Shown in pieces: positions 8,663-16,639 of a stretch of DNA of 64,000 nt. The stretch is from assembly GCF_002479495.1 (NCBI RefSeq), contig NZ_DLNQ01000015.1, positions 635,693-699,692 on the forward strand. Direction: 5' to 3'. The DNA is from Brevundimonas sp. UBA7506. Lineage in GTDB: Bacteria; Pseudomonadota; Alphaproteobacteria; Caulobacterales; Caulobacteraceae. Made by a program: the position numbers and the translations under genes. Positions within the stretch are counted from its first letter, which is position 1, and the number at the start of each line of letters is the position of its first letter. The notes beneath the pieces are model-generated. The model was not told the DNA's origin. It ran no database searches and worked only from the letters and a program-made list of their open reading frames with translations.

Positions 8663-10024
8663 TCAGTAGGCGAAGTCGCGATAGATGCGGCTGACGTCGC
8701 CCTGCCACTCGCCATGGTACAGCTCCAGCAGACGGTCGGCGGGGGTCACGCCGCTGTCGGCGATGTCTTCCAGTTCCGACAGATAGCCGCGCTCGTCGAC
8801 CATGCCGCCGCTGAAGCGTGCGCGGTTCTTCAGGCCGTGCTTGGCGATCTCGACCAGGTCGACGGCGATGTCGCGCACGCTGCGGCCCGCCACCTCGGCC
8901 TTGAGGCCCAGACGGGTCACGTCGCGGCGCAGACGCTCGTGGTCGGCGATGTCCCAGTCCTTGCACAGGTCCCAGGCGGCGGCCAGAGACGGCGCGTCGT
9001 AGAGGACGCCGGCCCACAGGGCGGGCAGGGCGCAGATGCGGCTCCACGGACCGCCGTCGGCGCCGCGCATCTCCAGATACTGTTTCAGGCGCACTTCGGG
9101 GAAGAGGGTGGTCAGGTGGTCGGCCCAGTCCTTGGCCGTGGCGCGCTCGCCCGGCAGGGCGTCCAGACCCTCGGTCATGAACGTGCGGAACGACTGACCC
9201 GACAGATCGACATACTTCTCGCCGCGCTTGGCGAAATACATGGGGGTGTCCAGCGCATAGTCGGCGTAGCGCTCGTAGCCGAAGCCGTCGGCGAAGACGA
9301 AGTCCAGCATGCCGGTGCGGTCGGGGTCGGTGTCGGTCCAGACATTGGCCCGCGCCGACAGGAAGCCGTTGGGCTTGCCTTCGGTAAACGGCGAACAGGC
9401 GAACAGGGCCGTGGCGATGGGCTGAAGCGCCAGCGAGGTGCGGAACTTCATCACCATGTCGGCTTCTGAATCAAAGTCGAGATTGGCCTGGATGGTGCAG
9501 GTGCGCAGCATCATGTCGAGGCCCAGCGAACCCTTCTTGGGCATATAGGCGCGCATGATGCCGTAGCGGCCCTTGGGCATCACCGGCACGTCCTCGCGCC
9601 GCCACAGGGGATCGAAACCGGCGCCGAGGAAGCCGAGGTTCAGCTGGTCGGCGACCTGCTTGACCTCCATCAGATGCTGGCCGGTTTCCGAACAGATGTC
9701 GTGGATGGTCTGCAGCGGGGCGCCCGACAGCTCGAACTGGCCGCCCGGCTCCAGACTGATCGAGGCGGTGAAGCCCTCGGCGTTCTTGCGCTCCAGGGCG
9801 ATGACGTGGCCGGCTTCCTCGACCGGCGACCAGCCGAAGCGTTGCAGCCCCGTCAGCATGGCCAGGATGCCGTTCTCGCCCTCATAGGCGGGGCGGCGCA
9901 GGGTGGACTTGTCGAAGCCGAACTTCTCGTGCTCGGCCCCGATGCGCCACTGGTCGGCGGGCTTCTCGCCCTTCGACATGGCGTGGATCAGTTGCTCTTT
10001 CGAAAGCGGCGCCGTGTCGGACAT
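8663..10024 (-). CDS. gshA: Glutamate-cysteine ligase, plant/alphaproteobacterial type
   Basis: A 453-residue enzyme joining glutamate and cysteine, the first step of glutathione synthesis. The start (WRIGAEHEKFGF), the LEPGGQFELSGAP block at about residues 90-104, MMLRTCTIQANLDFDSE and YLEMRGADGGP all match the GCS2 branch found in alphaproteobacteria and plants, and the length fits. The ATG follows a caggggtt site. gshB is not in the window. The rsmE gene lies 70 bases upstream on the same strand. Confidence 0.93.
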   Translation of the reverse strand: MSDTAPLSKEQLIHAMSKGEKPADQWRIGAEHEKFGFDKSTLRRPAYEGENGILAMLTGLQRFGWSPVEEAGHVIALERKNAEGFTASISLEPGGQFELSGAPLQTIHDICSETGQHLMEVKQVADQLNLGFLGAGFDPLWRREDVPVMPKGRYGIMRAYMPKKGSLGLDMMLRTCTIQANLDFDSEADMVMKFRTSLALQPIATALFACSPFTEGKPNGFLSARANVWTDTDPDRTGMLDFVFADGFGYERYADYALDTPMYFAKRGEKYVDLSGQSFRTFMTEGLDALPGERATAKDWADHLTTLFPEVRLKQYLEMRGADGGPWSRICALPALWAGVLYDAPSLAAAWDLCKDWDIADHERLRRDVTRLGLKAEVAGRSVRDIAVDLVEIAKHGLKNRARFSGGMVDERGYLSELEDIADSGVTPADRLLELYHGEWQGDVSRIYRDFAY

Positions 10025-10094
10025 CTGTAACCCCTGCTGTCGCGGCTAGATGGGCGAGGATACGGCCCCGCTCAAGAGGCAAGGCGATAAACTT

Positions 10095-10814
10095 CTATCG
10101 TTCCCAGTCGCCGACAGCCGCCTGCCAGAGGGTCAAGGCGGCGATGGCGGCGGTGTCGGCGCGCAGGATGCGCGGGCCCAGAGACACGGCGGTGGTGAAG
10201 GGGAGGCTACGCAGCCGCTCGCCTTCCTCCGGCGAGAAGCCGCCCTCGGGGCCGATCAGGATGGCCCACTTGCCACCGCCCGCAGCGGTCAGGGCCGAGA
10301 CGGCGGGCGCGCCGCCGGTCTCGTCGCAGAACATCAGGCGACGCGAGGCGTCCCAGCCGTCCAGCAGGGCGTCCAGTTTCACCGGATCATCGACCAGAGG
10401 GACGTCCAGCCGCCCGGTCTGCTCGGCAGCTTCTTCCGCGATGGCGTCCAGACGATCGAGCCGCAGCCGGTCGGCGTTGGTGCGATGGGTCAGGACCAGG
10501 CGGACGCGCGCCGCGCCCAGTTCGGTCGCCTTTTCGACGATGGTCTCGATCCGCGCCTTCTTCACCACGGCGACGATCAGTTCCAGATCGGGGCCGTGGG
10601 TCTGTTCGCGCACCTGCTCCTCGGCGCGCAGGATGACGCCCTTCTTCAGCACCTCGGCCACGCTGGCGCGCCATTCGCCGTGGCGGCCGTTGAAGACCAG
10701 CAGGTCGTCGCCCGCCTTCAGCCGCATCACCTGGGTCAGGTAGCGCGACTGATCGAGGGTCGGAGCGACGGCGTGGCCGGGGGCGAGGTCTGAAGTAACG
10801 TGAAGGCGTATCAT
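10095..10814 (-). CDS. rsmE: 16S rRNA (uracil-1498-N3)-methyltransferase
   Basis: A 239-residue SPOUT methyltransferase. The N-terminal PUA-like part (DQSRYLTQVMRLKAGDDLLVFNG) is followed by the knotted domain with LVLTHRTNADR and the SAM-binding IGPEGGFSPEE and SLGPRILRADTAAIAAL. RsmE methylates U1498 in the decoding region of 16S rRNA. The ATG at 10814 is only five bases from the left arm of the palindromic element at 10820, so gggatgagcgg from that arm must serve as its upstream region; a classical ribosome site is missing. Confidence 0.92.
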   Translation of the reverse strand: MIRLHVTSDLAPGHAVAPTLDQSRYLTQVMRLKAGDDLLVFNGRHGEWRASVAEVLKKGVILRAEEQVREQTHGPDLELIVAVVKKARIETIVEKATELGAARVRLVLTHRTNADRLRLDRLDAIAEEAAEQTGRLDVPLVDDPVKLDALLDGWDASRRLMFCDETGGAPAVSALTAAGGGKWAILIGPEGGFSPEEGERLRSLPFTTAVSLGPRILRADTAAIAALTLWQAAVGDWER

Positions 10815-10819
10815 TTTTT

Positions 10820-11191
10820 CCGCTCATCCCCGCGGAAGCGGGGACCCAGTGAGAGCCTCAGAACAGGTCGTTGAACAGATCGCGCCAACCCGGATTGGTT
10901 CGCTCGATGAGTTCCAGTTTCCAGACGCGATTCCATTTCTTGATCTGGCGTTCGCGAATGAAGGCGTCGTGCCGGGTCGGATGAAGTTCGTACCAGACCA
11001 GAACGGCGCACCCATACTTGGCCGAAAAGCCTCTGAACACCTTTTCGCGGTGCTGCGACGTGCGTTCGACGATGTCGTCGGTCGAGCCGGTGTAGAGGGC
11101 GCCGTTCCGCCCGTTGGCGACGATATAGGTGAAGAAGGCCACGATCTGCCCCGCAAAAGGACTGGGTCCCCGCTTTCGCGGGGATGAGCGG
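10820..11191. mobile_element. Inverted-repeat element carrying a GIY-YIG nuclease gene
   Basis: Two 29-base arms, 10820-10848 and 11163-11191, are inverted copies with one mismatch (ccgctcatccccgcg... against its complement). They tightly bracket the GIY-YIG gene at 10858-11142, leaving 9 and 20 bases on the inside. Each arm is itself a small hairpin (ccccgc/gcgggg). A related element without the gene lies at 16519-16637. No target-site duplication is obvious. I infer a small mobile or mobilised unit. Confidence 0.7.
10858..11142 (-). CDS. GIY-YIG nuclease family protein
   Basis: Ninety-four residues, one complete GIY-YIG domain and nothing else. The two signature strands read TYI (5-7) and YTG (17-19) in FFTYIVANGRNGALYTGST, followed by the conserved ERTSQHR arginine/histidine helix, the VWYELHPTRHDAFIRERQIKKW segment and a C-terminal NPGWRDLF. 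Small relatives of UvrC/SLX-type nucleases like this are common and uncharacterised. The start is GTG with ggggc upstream. The gene sits exactly between the inverted arms of the element, whose 5' arm forms its leader. Confidence 0.88.
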   Translation of the reverse strand: MAFFTYIVANGRNGALYTGSTDDIVERTSQHREKVFRGFSAKYGCAVLVWYELHPTRHDAFIRERQIKKWNRVWKLELIERTNPGWRDLFNDLF

Positions 11192-11212
11192 GTAAGGTAA
11201 CGCAGTTACTTT

Positions 11213-12100
11213 CTATGTCAGCCGGTCGCGCTGGGCGGGCCAGACGGGGGGCAGGTCGGTCTGGCCCTGGGCGTGGCGCAGTTCGCGTTCCAGCATCCGG
11301 CTCATGGCGTCCAGCGGCAGGTCGTTGGGATCGTCGCCGAAGGGGTCTTCCAGTTCGTCGCCCAGGGCGTCCAGACCGAAGAAGGTGTAGGCGACCAGCA
11401 GCGACACAGCCATCGTCCACCACCCCAGAGCGGGCGCCAGGGCGAAGGGCAGCATCAGGCAGAAGGCATGGGCCGTCCGGTGCAGCAGAAGCGCATAGGC
11501 GAAGGGCAGGGGCGTGGTCTTGATCCGCTCGCAGCCGGCCAGGACATGGCTCATCTCGGTCAGCCGCAACTCCAGCACCGAATAGCGGATCGGGTCGATC
11601 AGGCCGTCGCGCAGCAGTTCGGCGCACTGGCGGCCCACGCCGGTCAGGGCGGCGTCAGTGGCGTGGGGCGCGGGCTCGACCGGCGTCCAACGGGCGATCT
11701 CGCCCGTCTCGTCGCGGTCGCGCAGGCGGGCGGCCAGGCCGAAGACGAAGCCGCCCATCCCGTTCAGCATGGGCGTGCGGCGCTCCTCGGGCAGCAGGGC
11801 CGTCTGGCGGATGAAAGAGCGGACGGCGATGATCAGCTCGCCCCACAGCTTGCGCGCCTCCCACCAGCGGTCATAGCAGGCGTTGTTGCGAAAGCTCATG
11901 AAGATGGACAGGGCCAGCCCGATCAGGGCGAAGGGCGCCGCCGCCAGATGCACCGGCAGGTCGGGTCGCGCGCGATGCAGCAGAACCGCCGCCACGGTGA
12001 TGCCGACGGTCAGGGCCAGCCGCCCGACCACGCGCGGCAGGATGGACCCGTTGATGGCGAACAGGATTTCCAGCGGGCCGGGGCGGGAGCGGACGATCAT
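11213..12100 (-). CDS. Bestrophin-family anion channel protein
   Basis: A 295-residue membrane protein with the bacterial bestrophin (UPF0187) pattern: two N-terminal helices, SIFMSFRNNACYDRWWEARKLWG at about residues 66-88, two further hydrophobic helices near 215-245, and the acidic C-terminal FGLDALGDELEDPFGDDPNDLPL. Family members form pentameric channels, anion- or cation-selective depending on the protein. Ribosome site ggagg precedes the ATG. It follows the acyl-CoA dehydrogenase gene at 31 bases and may share its transcript. Confidence 0.9.
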   Translation of the reverse strand: MIVRSRPGPLEILFAINGSILPRVVGRLALTVGITVAAVLLHRARPDLPVHLAAAPFALIGLALSIFMSFRNNACYDRWWEARKLWGELIIAVRSFIRQTALLPEERRTPMLNGMGGFVFGLAARLRDRDETGEIARWTPVEPAPHATDAALTGVGRQCAELLRDGLIDPIRYSVLELRLTEMSHVLAGCERIKTTPLPFAYALLLHRTAHAFCLMLPFALAPALGWWTMAVSLLVAYTFFGLDALGDELEDPFGDDPNDLPLDAMSRMLERELRHAQGQTDLPPVWPAQRDRLT

Positions 12101-12130
12101 GCGCCTCCAATACCGCCCCGGCAGCCTCCT

Positions 12131-13294
12131 TTACAGGGTGCGCGCGATCAGCAGCTTCATGATCTCGTTGGTGCCGCCATAGATGCGCTGGACGCGGGCG
12201 TCCTTGTAGAGCTGGGCGATCGGATACTCGTTCATGTAGCCGTAGCCGCCGAACAGCTGCAGCATCTCGTCGATGGTCTCGCCCTGGATGTCCGTCACCC
12301 AGTATTTGGCCATGGAGGCGGTGGCGGCGTCCAGCTGGCCCTTCAGGTGTAGGCCAATGCAGTGGTCGACGAAGACCTTGGCCACCGTCAGCTTGGTCTT
12401 GACCTCGGCCAGCTTGAACTGGGTGTTCTGGAAGTCGATCACCCGCTTGCCGAAGGCCTTGCGCTGCTTGACGTAGTCCAGCGTCGCTTCCAGCCCCCGC
12501 TCGGCGGCGGCCACGCCCTGCACGGCGATGTTCAGGCGCTCCTGCGGCAGTTGCTGCATCAGCTGGACGAAGCCCTGGCCCTCGCCGCCGCCGATGGCGT
12601 TTTCCAGCGGCACCTTGACGTCGTTGAAGAAGAGCTCGGAGGTGTCGTTGGCCTCCATGCCGATCTTGTGCAGGTTGCGGCCGCGCTCGAAGCCTTCGGC
12701 GCCGTCGGTCTCGACCACGATCAGCGATGTGCCCTTGGCGCCTTCGGCGGGGTCGGTCTTGGCGACGACGATGATGAAGTTGGCCAGCTGGCCGTTGGTG
12801 ATGAAGGTCTTGGAGCCGTTCAAGACGTAGTGGTCGCCTAGCTTGACGGCGGTGGTCTTGACGCCTTGCAGGTCGGAACCGGCGCCCGGCTCGGTCATGG
12901 CGATGGCGCCGACCAGTTCGCCAGACGCCAGGCGCGGCAGCCAGCGCGCCTTCTGCTCGGCCGTGCCGTAGTGCCAGACGTAGGGCATGACGATGGCGTT
13001 GTGCAGCGAGATGCCGAAGTGGTCCGCGCCCTTCCAGCCCAGCTGGCGCATCAGCACGACCTCGTGGCGATAGTCGCCGCCGAAGCCGCCGTCTTCTTCC
13101 GGTAGGCTGAGGCCCAGCAGGCCGGCGTCGCCCGCGTCGTTCCACAACTGACGCGGCACCGAGGAGGCGGCGATCCACTGCTGGAACTTCTCGGGCGGGG
13201 CGTGCTCGTCGATCCATTTGCCGACGCTGTCCGAGAAGAGGGTGATCTCCTCGTCCTGCATGAAGTCGGGGTCGGGAGTGTTGAGCACGTTCAT
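12131..13294 (-). CDS. Acyl-CoA dehydrogenase
   Basis: A 387-residue FAD enzyme of the ACAD family: AMTEPGAGSDLQG (flavin contact) near residue 130, NGSKTFITNG, and the C-terminal QLFGGYGYMNEYPIAQLYKDARVQRIYGGTNEIMK, which holds the usual catalytic Glu. It catalyses alpha,beta-dehydrogenation of an acyl-CoA, passing electrons to ETF; chain length cannot be read. Start chosen at 13294, after ggagcc; six more codons are open upstream. It lies downstream of a MerR gene and a larger acyl-CoA dehydrogenase, which suggests a regulated fatty or branched-chain acid catabolic operon. Confidence 0.9.
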   Translation of the reverse strand: MNVLNTPDPDFMQDEEITLFSDSVGKWIDEHAPPEKFQQWIAASSVPRQLWNDAGDAGLLGLSLPEEDGGFGGDYRHEVVLMRQLGWKGADHFGISLHNAIVMPYVWHYGTAEQKARWLPRLASGELVGAIAMTEPGAGSDLQGVKTTAVKLGDHYVLNGSKTFITNGQLANFIIVVAKTDPAEGAKGTSLIVVETDGAEGFERGRNLHKIGMEANDTSELFFNDVKVPLENAIGGGEGQGFVQLMQQLPQERLNIAVQGVAAAERGLEATLDYVKQRKAFGKRVIDFQNTQFKLAEVKTKLTVAKVFVDHCIGLHLKGQLDAATASMAKYWVTDIQGETIDEMLQLFGGYGYMNEYPIAQLYKDARVQRIYGGTNEIMKLLIARTL

Positions 13295-13313
13295 GGCAGG
13301 CTCCGCGATCAAG

Positions 13314-13441
13314 CCCTTCCCCCTTGATGGGGGAAGGGTTGGGATGGGGGTGAGGCGGTTGAAGCGTGTGGCGCTATCGAAGTTTCATCCCGATGCGCTG
13401 TCACCCCCAACCCCGGCCCTTCCCCCATCAAGGGGGAAGGG
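13314..13441. repeat. Large inverted-repeat element between the two dehydrogenase genes
   Basis: Left arm 13314-13353 and right arm 13401-13441 are about 40-base inverted copies, one base different in length with a few mismatches. Each arm contains its own hairpin (ccttccccc around ttgat or atcaa). The 47-base middle is not repeated. Folded RNA would be a long stem ending nine bases before the stop codon of the upstream gene. The composition resembles GC-rich intergenic repeats dispersed in Caulobacterales genomes. Confidence 0.75.
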
Positions 13442-13449
13442 AGAAGGCG

Positions 13450-15231
13450 TCAGAAGGCCTCGGCGGGCATCTGCATCAGCACCTCGGCGCCGGTCTTCAG
13501 CTTGGCCAGGTGGGCGGCGGCGTCGGGCAGGATGCGCTCGACGAAGTACTGCCCGGTCTGCAGCTTGGTCACGTAATAGGGATCGGCGTCGCCGGCGGCG
13601 ATCTTGGCCTGGGCCGACTTCGCCATCTGCGCCCACATATAGGCCAGGGCCGTCAGGCCGAAGATGTGCAGGTAGTCGGTCGAGGCGGCGGCGGCGTTGT
13701 CCGGGTTGGCCATGCCGTTCTGCATCAGCCACATGGTGCCGTCCTGCAGCTTCTTCTTGGTGTCGGCCAGGCCGTCGACGAAGGGCTTGATGGCCTCGTC
13801 GGCGCCGTTCTCGGCCACGAAGGCGTCGATGTCGGCGAACCAGCTCATGATGGCGCGGCCACCGTTCGACGGCAGCTTGCGACCCACCAGGTCCAGCGCT
13901 TGGATGCCGTTGGTGCCCTCATAGATCATGGTGATGCGCGCATCGCGCAGATACTGCGAGGCGGGGAAGTGCTCGGTATAGCCCGAGCCGCCGTGGACCT
14001 GCATGGCCAGGCTGGCGACGTGGAAGCCCTTGTCGGTCAGATAGGCTTTCAGCACGGGCGTGATCAGGCCCATGTAGTCCTTGGCCTTGGTCGCCGTGGC
14101 TTCGTCCGAGGACTTCTGCAGGTCGGCTTGCAGGGCGGTCCACAGGATGAAGGCGCGACCGCCTTCGACGAAGGCTTTCGACTCCAGCAGCATCCGGCGC
14201 ACGTCGGGGTGGACCATGATGGGGTCGGCGGGGCCGTCCGGGTTCTTGGCGCCGGTCAGGGCGCGGCCCTGCAGGCGGTCGTTGGCGAACTCGACGGCGG
14301 CCTGATAGGCGGCGTCGCCGATGGCCAGACCCTGCAGGCCGGTGCCGAGGCGGGCCTCGTTCATGACCACGAACATGTTGTTCATGCCCCGGCCTTCTTC
14401 GCCGATCAGCCAGCCCTTGGCGTTCTCATAGGCCATGACGCAGGTGGCGTTGCCGTGGATGCCCATCTTGTGCTCGAGGCCGGCGCAGGAGACGCCGTTG
14501 CGCTCGCCAATGGAGCCGTCCTCGTTCACGAGGAACTTGGGCACGACGAACAGCGACAGGCCCTTGATGCCCGGAACCGCGCCTTCGACGCGGGCCAACA
14601 CGGTGTGGATGATGTTGTCGGCGAAGTCGTGCTCGCCCGCCGAGATCCAGATCTTCTGGCCGGTGATGGAGTAGCTGCCGTCGCCGTTCGGCACGGCCTT
14701 GGTGCGGACCATGCCCAGGTCGGTGCCGCACTGCGGCTCGGTCAGGTTCATGGTGCCGGTCCATTCGCCGGTCGCCATCTTCGGCAGATAGGTCTGCTTC
14801 AGCTCATCCGAGGCCGAGGCCTCGATGCCGTGATAGGCGCCCGCCGTCAGACCGGGATACATGGAGAAGGCCGCCGAGGCCGCCGCCGTGAACTGACCCA
14901 CCGCCATGGACACGATCGAGGGCAGGCCCTGACCGCCGTATTCCGTGCCGAAGGCCAGGCTGGTCCAGCCGGCCTCGACCATCTGGTGATAGGCTTCCTT
15001 CCAGCCCTTGGGCGTGGTGACCACGTCGCCTTCGATATGGCAGCCTTCCTGATCGCCCGGACGGTTGATCGGGGCGATGACCTCCTCGGCGAACTTGCCG
15101 CCTTCCTCGATGATCTGGTCGATCAGGTCGCGCGACAGATCGGCGTCGGCGAAGTGGTTGGCGTAGCGTTCGACCTCCAGCACGTCGTGCAGGACGAAGG
15201 ACAGGTCGCGGACAGGCGCCTTGTAGGCCAT
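13450..15231 (-). CDS. Acyl-CoA dehydrogenase, DmdC-like large form
   Basis: At 593 residues this is the long ACAD type with an extra C-terminal helical domain, like 3-methylmercaptopropionyl-CoA dehydrogenase DmdC and fatty acyl-CoA dehydrogenases of the same length. NLTEPQCGTDLGMVRTKA lies near residue 160, GQKIWISAGEHD near 195, and QVHGGSGYTEHFPASQYLRDARITMIYEGTNGIQALDL near 420-460 with the catalytic Glu. The start is two bases after the MerR stop, so the two are in one operon. Substrate is not decided by sequence; long-chain acyl-CoA is as likely as the sulfur compound. Confidence 0.87.
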   Translation of the reverse strand: MAYKAPVRDLSFVLHDVLEVERYANHFADADLSRDLIDQIIEEGGKFAEEVIAPINRPGDQEGCHIEGDVVTTPKGWKEAYHQMVEAGWTSLAFGTEYGGQGLPSIVSMAVGQFTAAASAAFSMYPGLTAGAYHGIEASASDELKQTYLPKMATGEWTGTMNLTEPQCGTDLGMVRTKAVPNGDGSYSITGQKIWISAGEHDFADNIIHTVLARVEGAVPGIKGLSLFVVPKFLVNEDGSIGERNGVSCAGLEHKMGIHGNATCVMAYENAKGWLIGEEGRGMNNMFVVMNEARLGTGLQGLAIGDAAYQAAVEFANDRLQGRALTGAKNPDGPADPIMVHPDVRRMLLESKAFVEGGRAFILWTALQADLQKSSDEATATKAKDYMGLITPVLKAYLTDKGFHVASLAMQVHGGSGYTEHFPASQYLRDARITMIYEGTNGIQALDLVGRKLPSNGGRAIMSWFADIDAFVAENGADEAIKPFVDGLADTKKKLQDGTMWLMQNGMANPDNAAAASTDYLHIFGLTALAYMWAQMAKSAQAKIAAGDADPYYVTKLQTGQYFVERILPDAAAHLAKLKTGAEVLMQMPAEAF

Positions 15232-15233
15232 GA

Positions 15234-15719
15234 TCAGGCTCTCGCTTTGAAGGGCTGGAATTGATTGTCGGGGTTGAGCCGTTCGCTCAGCAGGCTGGCG
15301 TATTCGTCCGCCCCCGGCAGCAGGTCGGGACGGTGTTCGCCCAGCTTGGACTCCATCCAGGCGCAGGCCTCTTCGGCCGTCTGGATGGCGCCCTCGATGT
15401 CTTCGAGTTGTTGCTTCAGCGCCTCGACCTGGGCGCGGTGACGGCGCAGGGCCACGGCCATCTGATGGACGTTGTGGTCCTTGCGGTCATACAGATCCAG
15501 CATCTCCTGGATCTCCTGCAGGGTGAAGCCGATGCGGCGGCCCCGCAGGATCAGCTTCAGCCGGGCGCGGTCGCGGCTGTCATAGACGCGCGTCTGGCCC
15601 TTGCGGGCCGGGGTCAGCAGGCCCTTGTCCTCATAAAAGCGCAGGGCGCGCGCGGTCGCCCCGAACTCGCGGCACAGGTGCCGGATGGAATAGGTGCGGT
15701 GATCGTCTGCGGTCGCCAT
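15234..15719 (-). CDS. MerR-family transcriptional regulator
   Basis: A 161-residue regulator with an N-terminal winged helix (YSIRHLCREFGATARALRFYEDKGLLTPAR), DNA-contacting wing residues (GQTRVYDSRDRARLKLILRGRRIGFTLQEIQEML) and a long dimerisation coiled coil (residues 85-125). There is no metal-binding cysteine pair at the C-terminus. Its position two bases before the DmdC-like gene suggests it controls acyl-CoA dehydrogenase expression, like the MerR regulators of fatty or branched-chain amino acid breakdown (for example LiuR). The effector is probably an acyl-CoA, by inference. Confidence 0.9.
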   Translation of the reverse strand: MATADDHRTYSIRHLCREFGATARALRFYEDKGLLTPARKGQTRVYDSRDRARLKLILRGRRIGFTLQEIQEMLDLYDRKDHNVHQMAVALRRHRAQVEALKQQLEDIEGAIQTAEEACAWMESKLGEHRPDLLPGADEYASLLSERLNPDNQFQPFKARA

Positions 15720-15808
15720 GCGCCACTCATAACTTGACGCGGACGTAAAGGGAAGCTTCTCGCTGAGGCGTTCGACAAGTTGTGAACGCGGCGGGAGGCC
15801 AAACGCAA

Positions 15809-15844
15809 ATCGGCCGCGGAGAGCTTGCGCCCGCCGCGGCCGAT
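15809..15844. terminator. GC-rich hairpin downstream of the DoxX-like gene
   Basis: An 11-base perfect stem, 15809-15819 (atcggccgcgg) with 15834-15844, loop of 14 bases, lies 26 bases past the stop of the minus-strand DoxX-like gene. On that strand it is followed by ttgcgttt, a poor U-tract, so termination is plausible but not certain. The 150-base gap also holds the upstream region of the MerR gene. Confidence 0.45.
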
Positions 15845-15869
15845 CCGGGGAGGAAAAATTGTCAGGCGA

Positions 15870-16280
15870 TCAGTGGCGGCGGAACCAGAAGACCGGCGCC
15901 GTGATGGCGATCAGGAAGAGGTTGGTCAGGGCCAGGCCGATGTCCAACTCCGTGGCGTGCAGGATCAGCATGATGCTTTGCAGCGCCAGCAGGCCGACGC
16001 TTGCGGTCAGCAACAGCGGGCGACCGAAGCGCCAGGAGATCAGCGGGGCCAGCATCATGACCGCCAGGACGATCTCGACCACGCCCAGGCCGCGCACGAA
16101 GTTGACGCTGGCCATGGCAGGCCAGTGCATCAGCACGGTCAGGTTCTCCATCGACTCCGTCAGCTTGGCGTAGCCGGCGGCTATGAAGAACATCGCGATC
16201 CAGCCCTGGAAGGTCCACAGGGTCAGGTTCAGGTAATCGGCTTTTGCGCGGGATCGGGGCGTCAAGGTGGTCGAGGTCAT
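15870..16280 (-). CDS. DoxX-like small membrane protein
   Basis: A 136-residue inner-membrane protein with four hydrophobic helices. LTLWTFQGWIAMFFIAAGYAKL at the start, followed by VRGLGVVEIVLAVMMLAP and two more helices, is typical of DoxX-like proteins, whose roles range from thiosulfate:quinone oxidoreductase subunits to redox-stress partners. The ATG at 16280 fits the family start but has no clear ribosome site. The reading frame is open to 16439, where the sequence does not look coding. Confidence 0.72.
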   Translation of the reverse strand: MTSTTLTPRSRAKADYLNLTLWTFQGWIAMFFIAAGYAKLTESMENLTVLMHWPAMASVNFVRGLGVVEIVLAVMMLAPLISWRFGRPLLLTASVGLLALQSIMLILHATELDIGLALTNLFLIAITAPVFWFRRH

Positions 16281-16518
16281 GGTCGAAACCGGGGAGGTTT
16301 GATTGGTAACAGTTGCTAGATCAGATTGCGGGGTCCCGTCGTCAAGGAACTGTAACAATCTGTGAACCGGGGTAGGCGCGACCTGCGGCGACGGCGTGGC
16401 TGAAACCACAATTCCCCGTAATCCGACGGTGATCGTCAAAAGGCATTAGGCCGCGCGAAGCGGTCTGTCAACGCTTGATGACATCAACTGATGACATGAG
16501 GTGTCGGTGTAACAAAAT
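16281..16518. other. Intergenic stretch upstream of the DoxX-like gene
   Basis: About 240 bases between the DoxX-like start and the palindromic element. It contains AT-richer DNA than its surroundings, with a repeated tgatgaca at about 16477 and 16490 (direct repeat, 13-base period). It is the likely promoter region of the DoxX-like gene. I see no gene in it. Confidence 0.4.
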
Positions 16519-16637
16519 CCGCTCATCCCCGCGGAGGCGGGGAGCCAGTGAGAGCTTCACGCGCAGCCCGCGACCGAGAACTAAGCGTCACGCCCTCGGC
16601 CAAAGATCTGGGTCCCCGCCTCCGCGGGGATGAGCGG
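16519..16637. repeat. Gene-less relative of the GIY-YIG inverted-repeat element
   Basis: Arms 16519-16547 and 16609-16637 are 29-base inverted repeats with one mismatch and differ by only a few bases from the arms of the element at 10820-11191. The similarity continues inward: agtgagagc(t/c)tca follows the left arm in both, which in the other element reaches the nuclease stop codon, and caaaga/aaagga precedes tgggtcc on the right. The 61-base core codes for nothing obvious. It ends two bases before the selO stop codon. Confidence 0.75.
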
Positions 16638-16639
16638 AA

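Noticed and set aside
10824-11627. Long minus-strand frame through the GIY-YIG element, and short peptides such as SLGPRFRGDER
   Set aside because: These peptides are translations of the palindromic arms and are a familiar annotation artefact. The real gene is the 94-residue frame.
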